Below, one piece after another: positions 1 through 9,734 of a DNA stretch of 64,000 nucleotides. Location of the stretch: assembly GCA_963854835.1 (NCBI GenBank), contig OY978525.1:79477628-79541627 (forward strand). Reading direction: 5' to 3'. Source of the stretch: Megamerina dolium. Lineage: Eukaryota > Arthropoda > Insecta > Diptera > Megamerinidae. Each line of letters begins with the position of its first letter. Position 1 is the first letter of the stretch. The notes beneath the pieces are model-generated. The model did no database searches. It saw nothing but the letters and a program-made list of their open reading frames with translations, and had not been told where the DNA came from. Both the position numbers and the translations under genes were made by a program.

Positions 1-372
1 CCCTATCTATAAAGGGACTGGACATTCCATGTGCATATCCGTAACTCATGGTCCTTTTTGCGTTTGGGGGGTCATCAACAAAAGCGGTAGTCCTTATCCG
101 AGGCATTGCTGTTTTATTTATTGGAGCGATTTTTTATATGGCGGGTACCAAACCCAATGCACAACCTGTAATCGAGAAGATTTTCGCCACTCACTTCAGC
201 TGCCTTCAGCACAGCAAGCTACATGACCCCTCATTAACAAATAGTGGTATCATCACATAGCGCTTAGATCAAACTACATTACAGCCAGTGAGTTGACTTG
301 CGATGAGTTCAACAAGGATTGCGCTAGCCCCACTCGGTTGAGGCAGTTAGACACGTTACCTTGCGAAACACC
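1..372 (-). mobile_element. RTE-type LINE, 5' end fragment
   Basis: This is the 5' end of the RTE-like non-LTR retrotransposon seen almost complete at 47404-50593. The two align over the segment with the start of the endonuclease region and the 5' leader, and both stop at the same place (here about 372, there about 50593), which marks the element's 5' end. Relative to that copy it lacks about 95 bases in the leader near position 205-220. The rest of the element lies off the left edge of the window. Short open frames on the + strand here are antisense shadows. Confidence 0.8.
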
Positions 373-1735
373 ACCAGACCACCACAAAAAACGCCAGTCA
401 TGTTATTAATTCGGTTATTTTGTCTATCATGCGAACGTCTGTCTTGTTTATAAAATTTGTTCCGGGCTTCTGACACATTTTCACCGAGGCAGCCTGCAGG
501 TAAAGAAGAAGCACCGTCTACTAATATTTTTTGGACTGTAGCAGACATAGGGTACCAAGGATATTTTTGCAAATATATTGTGTCAGTTTCTTGGCAGTGC
601 TTTTGAAAATTTCTACGTTATTTTTGTATTCGCAGGAAATCGATATTAAAATGATATGAAATTTCTTCAAAACCTCTTCATCAAATCCCAATATTGATGC
701 AAACTCCACAGTTTTCTGGCCGTATTGCCATCGTGAGTACTACCAATTCCGTTTTGTTTCGGTTTATCAACATGACATCCCATTTCATCCCATAATATAC
801 GTTGAATTTCGGATTTACATTCCATCATTTTTTCTTTATCTTTTGAATAACGTACATGCCATTTATTAATACCAATCCTATAGGATAATTTTAAAACGAA
901 TTTTAAGAAACGAATCCATGCGAGAAGCTGGCTTACATCATATTGCAAGGTGGAGTACTTTGGTTTGCAAACATCAGATTTTAAATCAAAAGTCGCAATA
1001 TAATTAATTGACTTTGCCTTTTGATTGGGCAAGACTGAGTAGATTTTATACCTGTTAAAATATGTAGCACCTTTCCATCGATTAATGTCATGTTTAGCTG
1101 AAAATATACTATGACATTTTTTTGTTTAGATGTTCATATAGAAATGGTATTTAATTTCTTATCTGCATATCCAAATTTCCTTTTTCTTTTAGTATGTGAG
1201 TCGTGCTTTCTTTTGCAAACTGAATTTTAAGAGGTCTGCAAAACCTGATGGATTGCGGGAAACGGTTCATCCAAAGAATGCGACTTGAACATTCCATCAA
1301 TTGTACTGGTACTAACGTTGTCACGAACAAAGATTTATCAAGAGTAGTTGATAAATCTATATATGTATCCATTCGGAAGTTTTGTTTGTACATGGTTTGC
1401 TCAGTCGAACCGTCGAAATCATAGCTTGAAATTAATTTCATTTTAGAAATTTCTATACACTAATTCAAAATATTTCTTTGTAGTAATATTATTCGGCTTA
1501 CTGTGTGGTTTAACATATTTTGCAACGACACATAAGCTATTGATTCAGAAATGGATATTTCTTTAAGTCTACATTTTTCTTTTGCAGTAATTACTTCTTT
1601 ATAGCTCGGATAAATATCACAATTTCGACTTTTATTTTGTAGTCTGATGTTTAAGTATTGCTGTTTTGTCAAACCATTTTCCAATCTGAAGTAAGGGGTA
1701 TAGGCTCTCTGACAAAAAGTGTTCATCTTATTTTT
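373..1735 (-). pseudogene. decayed copy of an uncharacterised insect repeated gene
   Basis: Broken reading frames at 1460-1726, 1151-1441, 667-1032 and 324-572 read in order on the minus strand and together resemble a multi-copy uncharacterised protein family that I recall from insect genomes. Landmarks in order are RAYTPYF, SRNCDIYPSYKEV, LQNMLNHTVSRI, SYDFDGSTEQ, LFVTTLVPVQL, QSIRFCRPLKI, WIRFLKFVLKLSYRI, GSTHDGNTARK, KYPWYPMSATVQKIL and EARNKFYKQDR. The function is unknown. Its dispersed, repeated occurrence suggests a mobile element, but I know of no assigned catalytic domain. Several stops and frameshifts separate the pieces. The C-terminal end runs into the RTE fragment at 372, so the family's tail has been cut off. 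A family-level search would be needed to name it. Confidence 0.6.
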
Positions 1736-2480
1736 TCGAGTTTTTAGATGTTTTCATGGATTCTTTTAAAACAAATGCCACCTCAGTCATTTTGAAATTC
1801 TTTGCAGACACCGTGGCTGCATGTACCAGAAGAGAGGTGTTTTAAGCGCGCGCTGCCCTCACAATACGTTAAGTGTGGACGTCCTAGGCTACTATCAGGT
1901 TGTTCAACATAATCAGTAGTACAAATGTTTATAATCATATGTGAAGCAAGCCAAGGTTCATGCACTTTTTAAAATCTATCCACCATTCTATTACTTTTGA
2001 GCAAAGAAGCATTTGCATATGAGACGAAATTTCTTATATATTCAGTCAATTTTGTTTTAATTAAGCATTTTGTTAATTTTTCCGAAGACCAAATTTGAGA
2101 TTGCATCCGTTTTGCGGTCAATTGAAACCCAAATGTCGAACACTTTAGCATGGCTGAACTCCATATTGATTGAAAAAAGGAAATATTGTTAGAAATTGGG
2201 CAAAAAAGGTAAATGCCACCGTATTACATACACATTGACGAATAATATTCCATTAATAGTTACGACAATCCTCGACAACCTAATATACTTTTATTCCACG
2301 AAACACAACTAATTGTAGCTTAGTTTGGCCTAAAATAACACTTAACTAAAACACAGTAAAATAGAGTACAAGTATGTACTCCGTGATATCGTATATATTC
2401 TAAATACCTTGCGTTTTTTATTGTATTTTATTTTTAAGAAAAAACTGATTTTCCACGTATTATAAATTTGTAATTAGATA
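1736..2480. other. possible 5' part of the same relic, then AT-rich sequence
   Basis: Minus-strand frames at 1783-1965 and 1969-2151 may continue the relic toward its N-terminus, but they carry no motif I recognise. From about 2160 to 2480 the sequence is AT-rich and I see no gene, RNA or clear repeat. Confidence 0.3.
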
Positions 2481-2592
2481 AAGGGTTTTCCATTAGGGAC
2501 ATAACAATTTCGTATCTTTATATGAACGCACCCTTAAACTTTTTTAATCAACTGTCAATGTCAAAACGTTAGTTAAAGTCAACATTTTCATC

Positions 2593-3053
2593 ATGGTAAA
2601 GTTCACGTACCAGCAACGTGTAGAAATTAATAAAAATTACTACCGAAATTCTGAGTCGGTGGTCGCAACTTTAAGAGCGAAAATACATATTCAGCGATGA
2701 AGCTCATTTCTGGCTCAATGGCTTTGACAATGACGGTGCCCCTAGCCACACAGCACACGTCACAATCGATTTATTGAAAGGCAAATTCGGTAAATCGGTG
2801 GTCCGATCGAATGGCCGCCTCGTTCATGCCATCTAACACCATTGAATTTCTTTTTATGGGGCTTTATCAAGTCACTAGTCTATGCCAACAAGCTAGCAAC
2901 TTCAGACGAGCTCAAAGACAACATCCAACGCGAAATTGCCAACGTTCCGGTCGAAATGTGTGCTAGAGTGGTGGAAAATTGGGTCCAAAGAATCGACCGC
3001 TGTAAACGGGCTCGTGGTGGTGGTCATATAACCGAAATCGAATTTCATTCATA
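2593..3053 (+). pseudogene. IS630/Tc1/mariner-type transposase, internally deleted
   Basis: The start codon at 2593 opens a frame beginning with a helix-turn-helix-like N-terminus (QQRVEINKNYYRNSESVVATL). It then jumps, by deletion, to a catalytic-region relic IFSDEAHFWLNGF. After a further deletion and frameshift it reaches the C-terminal part (2842-3054) with FFLWGFIKSLVYANK and RCKRARGGGHI. These are hallmarks of an insect transposase family whose C-terminus reads FFLWGYVKS...YANKP...RGGHL. The order, the TIRs and the TA flanks support the call. It cannot be active because most of the DDE domain is missing. Confidence 0.8.
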
Positions 3054-3074
3054 AAATGTAATGCTTGCAATATA

Positions 3075-3432
3075 AATAAATAAATAAATATGTGGCACTT
3101 AAAGCCCCAAACGGCTCATTGGCCGAGCTTCTCTTCCATTACTGTTGTGCGTCTTAAATTTTGGACAGTATTAGAATGGACCTACTTATTTTAGCCGGTT
3201 CCGAACGGCAGAACACTTGTGACATCACTTTTTCTGAGCTTTGTCACAGAGTTCTTTTTAGAAGCTTTTTCATGGCAAGTTGTTACTGTCGGAAGAATTG
3301 CCAATTGCTTGCCGACAGGTGGGTACCGTTCGAAAGAAAAATCTTTTCGATATTAAATTGGTTATGCATCAGCCGGGTATTGAACCACGACCTACAGGCG
3401 AACACATTAACCACTGAGCTACGGCACCCACA
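3075..3432 (-). mobile_element. tRNA-derived SINE, full length, nested in a DNA transposon
   Basis: Read on the minus strand it begins GTGGGTGCCGTAGCTCAGTGG and contains a TAGCTCAGTGG A box and a GGTTCAATACC B box, as in a tRNA gene. A unique body follows, and the 3' end is an ATTT-type tail (AAATAAATAAATA on the + strand). A 14-bp target-site duplication, ATGCTTGCAATATA, flanks it at 3061-3074 and 3443-3456. About ten extra bases lie between the head and the right duplication. It belongs to the family also seen at 39719, 45569, 57661 and 62656, with fragments at 4562 and 43326. Confidence 0.9.
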
Positions 3433-3719
3433 CGGCAAGCTACATGCTTGCAATATATCCACAATAAATTTGAACTCAATATGTCAAATATGTCTGTGTT
3501 TTATTAATAGATAAAATTGTTATGTTCCTAATGGAAAACCCTTTATTCACCACACAAAATCAAAAGTTGCAGTGATGAAATGATTTTTAAATGCGTTTTA
3601 TATTTTGCCTAAATAATAAAAAAAATTGAGTTCTGCCAAAAAATTTGGTTTTGGGACCACTATGGAATGGACGAAGAGATTTTTGTAATTTAAAATGCAA
3701 ATAATGAAACAGCTATCCA

Positions 3720-3755
3720 CAATATTATCTTTCTGATGACAGAAAGATAATATTG
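3720..3755. repeat. perfect 16-bp hairpin
   Basis: CAATATTATCTTTCTG at 3720-3735 is followed by the 4-base loop ATGA and then its exact reverse complement at 3740-3755. It lies in AT-rich sequence between two transposon relics. I see no U-run or promoter that would make it a terminator or a small RNA gene. Confidence 0.9.
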
Positions 3756-3900
3756 AATAAAAAATATTAATCTGAATTTACATTGCAAAATAAAAATAAA
3801 ACAATATGTTTTCAAAAATAAACAAGTAATTGTACAATTCTACCTTTCAGAAACGAATTGATTTCAATGAAAATACTTAAAATATTTTTTTGAAAATTTA

Positions 3901-4098
3901 ATGCAAATAGAAGAATTAAAGCTTCACCGTAATATATCTTATGGAATAGTTGGAAATCTAACTTTTATAATAATAATCATTATAGCCGTAGTAATTTTCT
4001 ATATAAAAAGAAAGAATAATATGAAGATTGTAAACAGAATTGAAACAAAAACTTTGAAGATATCGAATTGGCAAGAATTAAGGAAAAATACGGCTTAA
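3901..4098 (+). pseudogene. short membrane-anchor reading frame, possible retroelement envelope tail
   Basis: The frame encodes 65 residues: a polar N-terminus, one strongly hydrophobic stretch of about 18 residues rich in Ile and Val (residues 22-40), then a basic stop-transfer sequence (KRKNN) and a short tail. This layout resembles the C-terminal anchor of errantivirus-type envelope proteins, and errantivirus-like gag and pol relics lie at 5.8-8.6 kb. The match is only in shape. It could equally be a chance frame in AT-rich DNA. Confidence 0.2.
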
Positions 4099-4129
4099 AC
4101 TAAGAAAATATCAAACATATTGTATACGG

Positions 4130-4510
4130 AAATATTTTTAATAATAGTACTTTATTACTGTGAAACATCGTCAAACACTCTATAGAAACATCTTCACGAC
4201 GTTGTTTTTGTTTTATTGTGATAAAAACGCGGCACCCATCTTGCACACAGCTTTTTCATCTCAAAATTCTCAGTCGATATACGATGAATAGAACTTTTTG
4301 AAATGCTTGTAAATTCACCTATCTCACGCACCTTCAGCTGGCGATCATCCAATACCATTTTGTGGATTTTCTTAACTGTTTCTGGCGTGACCACCTCTAT
4401 TGGTCGACCACAACGGTCTTAGTCTTGGCAGCTCGTACGACCTCCTTTAAACTCTGCCACCCAATATTTTATGGTCGTATACGAAGGAGAGACTCCCCCC
4501 GAGTAGAATC
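4130..4510 (-). pseudogene. mariner-type transposase, N-terminal half
   Basis: The frame at 4194-4394 contains KIHKMVLDDRQLKVREIGEF, a helix-turn-helix region ending SSIHRI, then KKLCARWVPRFY, typical of the mariner DNA-binding half. Upstream, before a stop at about 4420, is an IKYWVAEFKGGR-like segment, and downstream after a frameshift a REDVSIECL-like segment continues to about 4150. The catalytic half is absent and I see no TIRs. Confidence 0.75.
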
Positions 4511-4561
4511 TTAAATATAATATTTGGTGGACTGAGACTTTTCAAATGAAAATATTGAATT

Positions 4562-4744
4562 AAAGTGATGTCACAAGAGTTCTGCCGTTCGGAACCGGCT
4601 AATATAATTAGGTCGCTTCTAATGCTGTCCAAATTTAACACGCACAACAGCATTGGAAGAGAAGCTCAGTGGTATCACAATGGGCCTTTCTGGCCTAAGT
4701 GTGTTCTCTCAGAGAGAGGACAGCCACATAACCTAACCTAACCT
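4562..4744 (+). mobile_element. SINE 3' half fused to an R1/LOA LINE tail
   Basis: 4562-4671 matches the body of the SINE family (GTGATGTCACAAG, TCTGCCGTTCGGAACCGGCT, GAAGAGAAGCTC). At about 4672, instead of the usual ...CCAATGAGCCC...GGGGCTTTAAGTGCCACATA ending, it switches to GGTATCACAATGGGCC...TGGCCTAAGTG and ends in repeated AACCT. That ending matches the 3' end of the LINE at 13552-17344 read on the same strand. The 5' half with the tRNA head is missing. Confidence 0.7.
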
Positions 4745-5840
4745 ATATATTATATATATTTATTTATATATTTAACAGCAATTATTATATTCTACACTTT
4801 ATATTATGTAATTAGGATTAAACTGTAATAACATACAATGACCATTACTGTATTTTGTGTAACGTAATGACAATTGACCACTTTGGCTAAATCGAGTTAT
4901 CATGTGTTAGTAAAAATGCGTGGTCATGGTTATATAGGACTTCATTACCATGGTTGTTGAAAAACAAACGAAATAACCAGCAACCATGCATGCATAATAT
5001 TTAAAGCATAAAAACAAAAACAAAGCTGAAATTATAACGATGATCTTCTGGGGAAATGGCAATGAATTGACCTACTGAAGAAATTGCAATTTCTCCATAA
5101 CATTTTAAGAACATTGTAAAGCTAGGCTATATAAACTAAGAGAACTTCAGTAATTAAGTGAGAGATTATAGTGTCTAAGAATATTATATAACTAGAGATT
5201 ATAGTGACTAAGAAGGTTATATAACAAGAAATTATAGTGACTAAAAAAATTATATTTATAACAAGAAATTATAGTGACTAGGAATATTATATAACAAAAA
5301 ATTATAGTGACTAAGAAGATTATATAATTGTAAATTACGCTGACTATGTAAAGTTGTAAATTACGGCGACTAAGTAAAATTGTAAATTATAGTGGTTAAG
5401 CAAAAGTTATTTAAAACGTGAAAGTGATAAATAAAGAACTTGGAATAGAAGAGAAATTAAACTGCTACATTTTTAAAAGCCGAGTGATATTTTACGTTAA
5501 ACGCAGGATAATATCTGATGTAGGTTAGTATCTCCTTAGATATTGCAATTCAGGAACCATCACTTTCATGTCTGATTTAATTAAGCAACATACCACTTAC
5601 GAGCAATACGAACTCGTAAAATCGAAAGTACAAAACGGAAAAGTATTAGCAACAGGCGAGGATCGAGGCCACGTTTTCGGAACTAAGAGACCTCCTAAGA
5701 ACGCAGGGTTAATCGAATCTAGCCGTGAAAGAAGCTCAGATACCAGGCTTTAGATTAAGGATTGTAAACCAAGGGTTGGAGGCTGAACAATTGGAATAAC
5801 CTAGAACCTCGACAATCTAAATTTTAGTTTGTAAAAATTG
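4745..5840. repeat. LTR-like AT-rich tract with a tandem repeat
   Basis: 5161-5410 holds about eight imperfect tandem units. The first five are near 33 bp (core AAATTATAGTGACTAAGAA then ATTATATAAC) and the last three are shortened to about 22-26 bp. The tract is followed by GATAAATAAAGAACTTGG, a possible polyadenylation signal region. The setting, beside errantivirus-like pieces, suggests a degenerate LTR, but I cannot find its partner copy or a primer-binding site. 5460-5840 contains a 61-residue frame at 5568-5753 that I do not recognise. Confidence 0.4.
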
Positions 5841-5845
5841 TTTAA

Positions 5846-7440
5846 TTATAATTTTTCGGTTTCTAGTGCGAAACGTCTATATACGAAGTATTCGCATAGT
5901 TTTAGTAATTTGCGTTTTACAAATGTAGAACATTTTTTGGATGGCTTTTGTAGTTTATCATTTGTGTTTTGTTGACTCTTCCATGATATTGTTTCGTAAT
6001 TATTCAGGCTTTTGGTTTTTATATCAACGTTTGGAACAACTGTGCTATTATTTGTTATATTGATTATACTAACAAACGTTTTGGTATTAGTTGCTATAGT
6101 CTCAAGCTTGTTATTCCTGATGTGGAATGAATAGTTCTTTTTCCGGAATTTGTTCGTTATTTGTCTGGTCACCTCAGATCTTGGCTATATTACTATGCTA
6201 TTAATATATATTGAATTTATCATTGGAATGGCTATGTCTTCGTCGAAATCATGTGGTCTTAAGATTATAAAGTCTTGATATTGCTAATAATCGAGAATAC
6301 AGTTCTATTTCTTAACAAAATCAAGTCCTAGTATTATAGATCGTTTCCATACCTTCCAATGCTACCCGGACGTTTCGGCCGGTGGTGTTATTATAAGATT
6401 GGTTATTTCGATTCTGATAGGTATTATGGCTACTATTCCCTCGTCCTCTACCATGTCTACGAAAACTTGCGGTTCCGCGTCCACATCGAATCGAATACGA
6501 TCGATAACCGAATCGTTGTGTATTAAGCCTTCTGTTATTGCTGTATAGTATAATATTTTGACCTCCAGTTGCTTCAGTGCAACTGTTAATGAATTTGTAA
6601 ATTGTATTATTTAATGTGTTGAATGGTGATGTGTTCTTCTATTTCTTTGATATAATGGTTTGCTGTCTTAATGCTTTTACTAAATTCATCATTTTTGCAG
6701 TAAATACTCCAACTGATTTTCCTTTTAAAGATGATTTCAATTGTGCTATTATTTCTGGGAAATTTTTCTCATCACCTGTGATAAGGTTGCGTGCATTATT
6801 TTTTAATTATTTCTCACCAAATTTACTGGTACTAAGTCGTGGTCTTCTTTTAATGTTTCTACTATACTTAATGGGTCTGTGCTACGGTTATGGAGCTGAC
6901 CAGGGCTTGTAGGTTGTGGGGCTGACCGTCGAAATCTGGTATTATTTTCGAGGCTACACCCAGGAATTCAACTACCGTTTGATGCTTTTTTGGGCTTCTA
7001 ATTTCTGCCTGGTTTTCTTCATCTTCTTCACACATACTGCCTGATGGTTCGTGAATTTCGAACTTTATTTCTTTATATAGGGATACTTTTTTTTGTAAGT
7101 CTATTCCCTATATGAAGCTACCTTAAGTACTTTGTCTCTTAGATTCCAATAATTTCTATTTGCCTCTTTTTTATGTTCTTGTGTAAGCTTGTCAAAGTTT
7201 ACATGTAAAACTATCGGATGTCGTTCAAACATGTAGTTAGTATTTTTCAATGTCTTGTTGTCGTTTATTTTGTTATTTTTATTTTTATTTAAACATTTTC
7301 GTGACTTATTAAAAATGTCTTTCTGGGTTTCAATTGTTTTTAAAATTTGTTTCCATTTTATTTCCATTGGTATACTCGTAATAATTATATACAAGGTTTT
7401 CTTTTCATTCCCTTTTTTTTGTCTACGGCGAAAGAAAACA
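5846..7440 (-). pseudogene. errantivirus-like Ty3/gypsy gag and protease region, inverted
   Basis: Minus-strand pieces read in order. 7101-7394 contains WKQILKTIETQKDIF and HVNFDKLTQEHKKEANRNYW, resembling the N-terminus of gypsy-group Gag. Next come fragments across 7000-6600 with VVEFLGVASK, IIPDFDGQPHNLQAL and LSIVETLKEDHDLV. An RGRGN/Asn-rich stretch near 6450 and a protease-like ILGLDFVKK near 6320 follow. Frameshifts and stops are frequent. The assignment rests on the order of the Gag landmarks and on the neighbouring pol of the same group, which runs in the opposite direction. Confidence 0.55.
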
Positions 7441-7464
7441 GCATTTATTAACTCTGCCTCTTAA

Positions 7465-8645
7465 ATCATTGAATGAGGTAAACCAGGTGCTCTACAACAG
7501 TGAGGTTGTGGTACCAGGAAGGACTATGAGGATAGTTTCCCTTAACGTAAACACCGATTTGGAAACAATTATAGTGGAGAAGCAAAATATTCTCCAGGAA
7601 TATTTTTAGGTGAGATATTGGGGTGTATCACAAATGATATGGTTTATGCACGAATATTGAATTCAAATACGAAACCATATACTGTGAGTAACGATATTAG
7701 GGTTAATATGAATAAATTTAAGTATTTGGAGAATATAGAGTATGATAAAATTTCTAAAATAAATAGCGTTAACGGGTAACTACGAGAGGATTACTAAAAT
7801 TTAGAAACAGTTAAGTTAGATTCAAATTTCCATATTGAAGAAAGAAAATTTATGGGAGACATCTTCAAGTCATTTCACTATTTATTTTATTTAAAGGGGT
7901 ATAAATTGTCTTACACAACAGGTATAAACACGCAATTCCAGTAAAAACAGATCAATCTCCAATCAATCAACAACAATACAGGTTACCAGAAGAGCACAAA
8001 GAAGAAATTAATTCACAGGTAAATAAAACGTTAGAAGATGAAATAATCGTTCCCAGTTCTTCCCCATGGAATTCTCCAATAATTTTAGTTCTAAAGGAAG
8101 CGGGAAACGATGGAAAAAAGAATTGGAGTCTAGATGTGGATTTCAGAAATGTGAACGATGCCACTATTAAATATGTATTCCACGTATAGATGAAGTATTG
8201 GATCAGTTAGGTCATATCAAATATTTCACTACACTTGATCTGCCCAGTGGATATCATCACGTGCTAGAAAACAGCTTTTAGTTCAGGTGTCGGGCATTAT
8301 GAATTTAATAGATGACATTTGGGTTAACGGGAGCACCTGATACTTCTCAAAGATTAATGAATCACGTATTGATATAATTTGAATGGAAGGAAAAATGTCC
8401 CAAAGCTTTTAAAGACTTAAAGGAGGCAATTTGCTCTCCACCAATTTTAGCTTATCCTGATTTTTTCAAGCCTTTTGTTATGACGACAGATGCCAGCAAC
8501 GAAACCATGGATACAGTTCTATCGCAGGCGGAAATTGGCACTGATAAAAGGTATTCCACTATTGAAAAGAATTCTTGGCTATCGTATGGGCTGTAAAAAA
8601 TTATATAGTCTATCTATTGAGTAGATCATTCAAAATCTACACCTG
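7465..8645 (+). pseudogene. errantivirus-like Ty3/gypsy pol, internally deleted
   Basis: 7465-7790 reads as the linker after protease (EVVVPGRTMRIVSLNVNT, NTKPYTVSND). 7920-8340 reads as reverse transcriptase: IPVKTDQSPINQQQYRLPEEH, SSPWNSPIILV, a broken DFRNVND, IDEVLDQLGHIKYFTTLDL and GHYEFN. After QRLMNHVL near 8370 the sequence jumps to EWKEKCPKAFKDLKEAI and an RNase H start (TTDASNE), so the polymerase centre with its YxDD box is missing. Frame changes occur near 7600, 7785, 8190 and 8280. No integrase is left. Confidence 0.8.
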
Positions 8646-8984
8646 AAAGTAAGTAAGTAAGTTAGCTTACCGTAATTTTGTTTAAATGTGTTTCTATTAG
8701 GATTTCACAATTAATTTTTTAAATAAATCAATTTATATTTTTTCCTTTTACAAAATAATACTGTAAAAATGCACATGAATATTGTGTGTATAACTCAAAA
8801 ATATTTTTTGTAGGAAATATGCATTATTTTCGATTAAAAAATCTATTAATGCATTATTCCATCGGAAACTATATTATTCCCCATCTTTTTGGCAATTTAC
8901 TGATTCCGTTCCAAAAGAACGGCTTATATTTTAAGCCAAAAATGTATCAAGCCAAATTGGGATACCTTTTACTGAAGTAAAGCT
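8646..8984. other. no gene seen; short repeat shared with 19855-19935
   Basis: It starts with AAGTAAGTAAGTAAG. 8680-8760 resembles 19855-19935 (GTGTTTCTATTAGGATTT, then ATTTTTTCCTTTTACAAAATAAT), so it is probably part of an unidentified repeat. The 64-residue frame at 8786-8980 has no recognisable feature. Confidence 0.4.
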
Positions 8985-9620
8985 ACTGGTTTTAGAAGTT
9001 CATAATACAAAATCCCTTCTGGTCCCACCAAATACATACTATTGCCTTGGCGCCATGGACATTTGGCTTTGTCGGTGATTTTCTGGTAGACTGTGCTTGA
9101 CATATGACTTTTTGCATTTCGGGTTATCATAATAGATCCATTTTTCATCACCAGTAATCATACGATGCAGAAATGATTCCTTTTTATGGCGTTCAAACAG
9201 CATTTCTGACATGCAAAATCACAGCTCAACGTCTCCCGGCTTCAATTCTCACGGCACACAATTTACTTGTTTTTACTTTCAATCGTTTCTAAATGGCTTG
9301 TTGTGTTACTCCTAATGATTCCGTAAGTTCTTCTTGGTTTTGACTGGAATCTTGATCGAGTAATGATTCCAATTCTTCGCCATCAACATTATTTGACTGC
9401 CGTGGGCGTTCTTTGTCTTTCACGTCTTTTGAATAGCAGAAACCATTTCAGACACACATAACCTCTGAAGCCTAGTCAGGATAAGCTTCCGTGAGTAATT
9501 GATAAGCTTCTGTTGCCTTTTTTGGTTGGCACGTATGTAGACATTTTGTCATAAAAGAATTATTTATATCAACTTCTGTTTGCTTTGGCACACCGAATTT
9601 TTGACGCTCTTGAAGATAAA
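8985..9620 (-). pseudogene. mariner transposase relic (GDEKW-type)
   Basis: Read on the minus strand, an N-terminal part near 9620-9530 (AYQLLTEAYPD) leads to VKDKERPRQSNN and EELESLLDQDSSQNQEELTES, then LGVTQQAI.KRL, then SFLHRMITGDEKWIYYDNPK with the first catalytic Asp, and GGTRRDFVL.. near 9010. Many stops and frameshifts occur, and the second half, including the later catalytic residues, is gone. The motifs place it in the mariner family (D,D34D type). No TIRs were found. Confidence 0.8.
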
Positions 9621-9734
9621 ATAGTTTTCAATGACAAGAAATTATTGTATATATTAATAATCCCATGTAGTAACAAAACGAACTTTTTAGTTGTACACCA
9701 AATAGGATATCCAAAAAATCATCTTACAGCCGGG

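Larger units (their letters stand above)
2481..3543 (+). mobile_element. Tc1/mariner-superfamily deletion derivative with 30-bp TIRs
   Basis: Terminal inverted repeats lie at 2481-2510 and 3514-3543 and match at 29 of 30 bases (left end begins AAGGGTTTTCCATTAGG). TA dinucleotides flank both ends (2479-2480 and 3544-3545), which is the target duplication of this superfamily. Inside is a shortened transposase relic (2593-3053). A SINE (3075-3432) has inserted later with its own target duplication. Without the SINE the element would be about 690 bp, clearly non-autonomous. Confidence 0.85.

Noticed and set aside
3161..3514. Frames such as MDSIRMDLLILAGSERQN that recur at 3161, 4447, 39743 and 45651
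   Set aside because: They recur because they are translations of the SINE body; the frame is not conserved in length or reading context.
5161..5410. CRISPR-like array
   Set aside because: Units are head-to-tail without distinct spacers, in a eukaryotic transposon setting.
8786..8980. 64-residue frame on the plus strand
   Set aside because: Aromatic- and Ile-rich composition follows from AT-rich DNA; no domain, no conserved neighbour.
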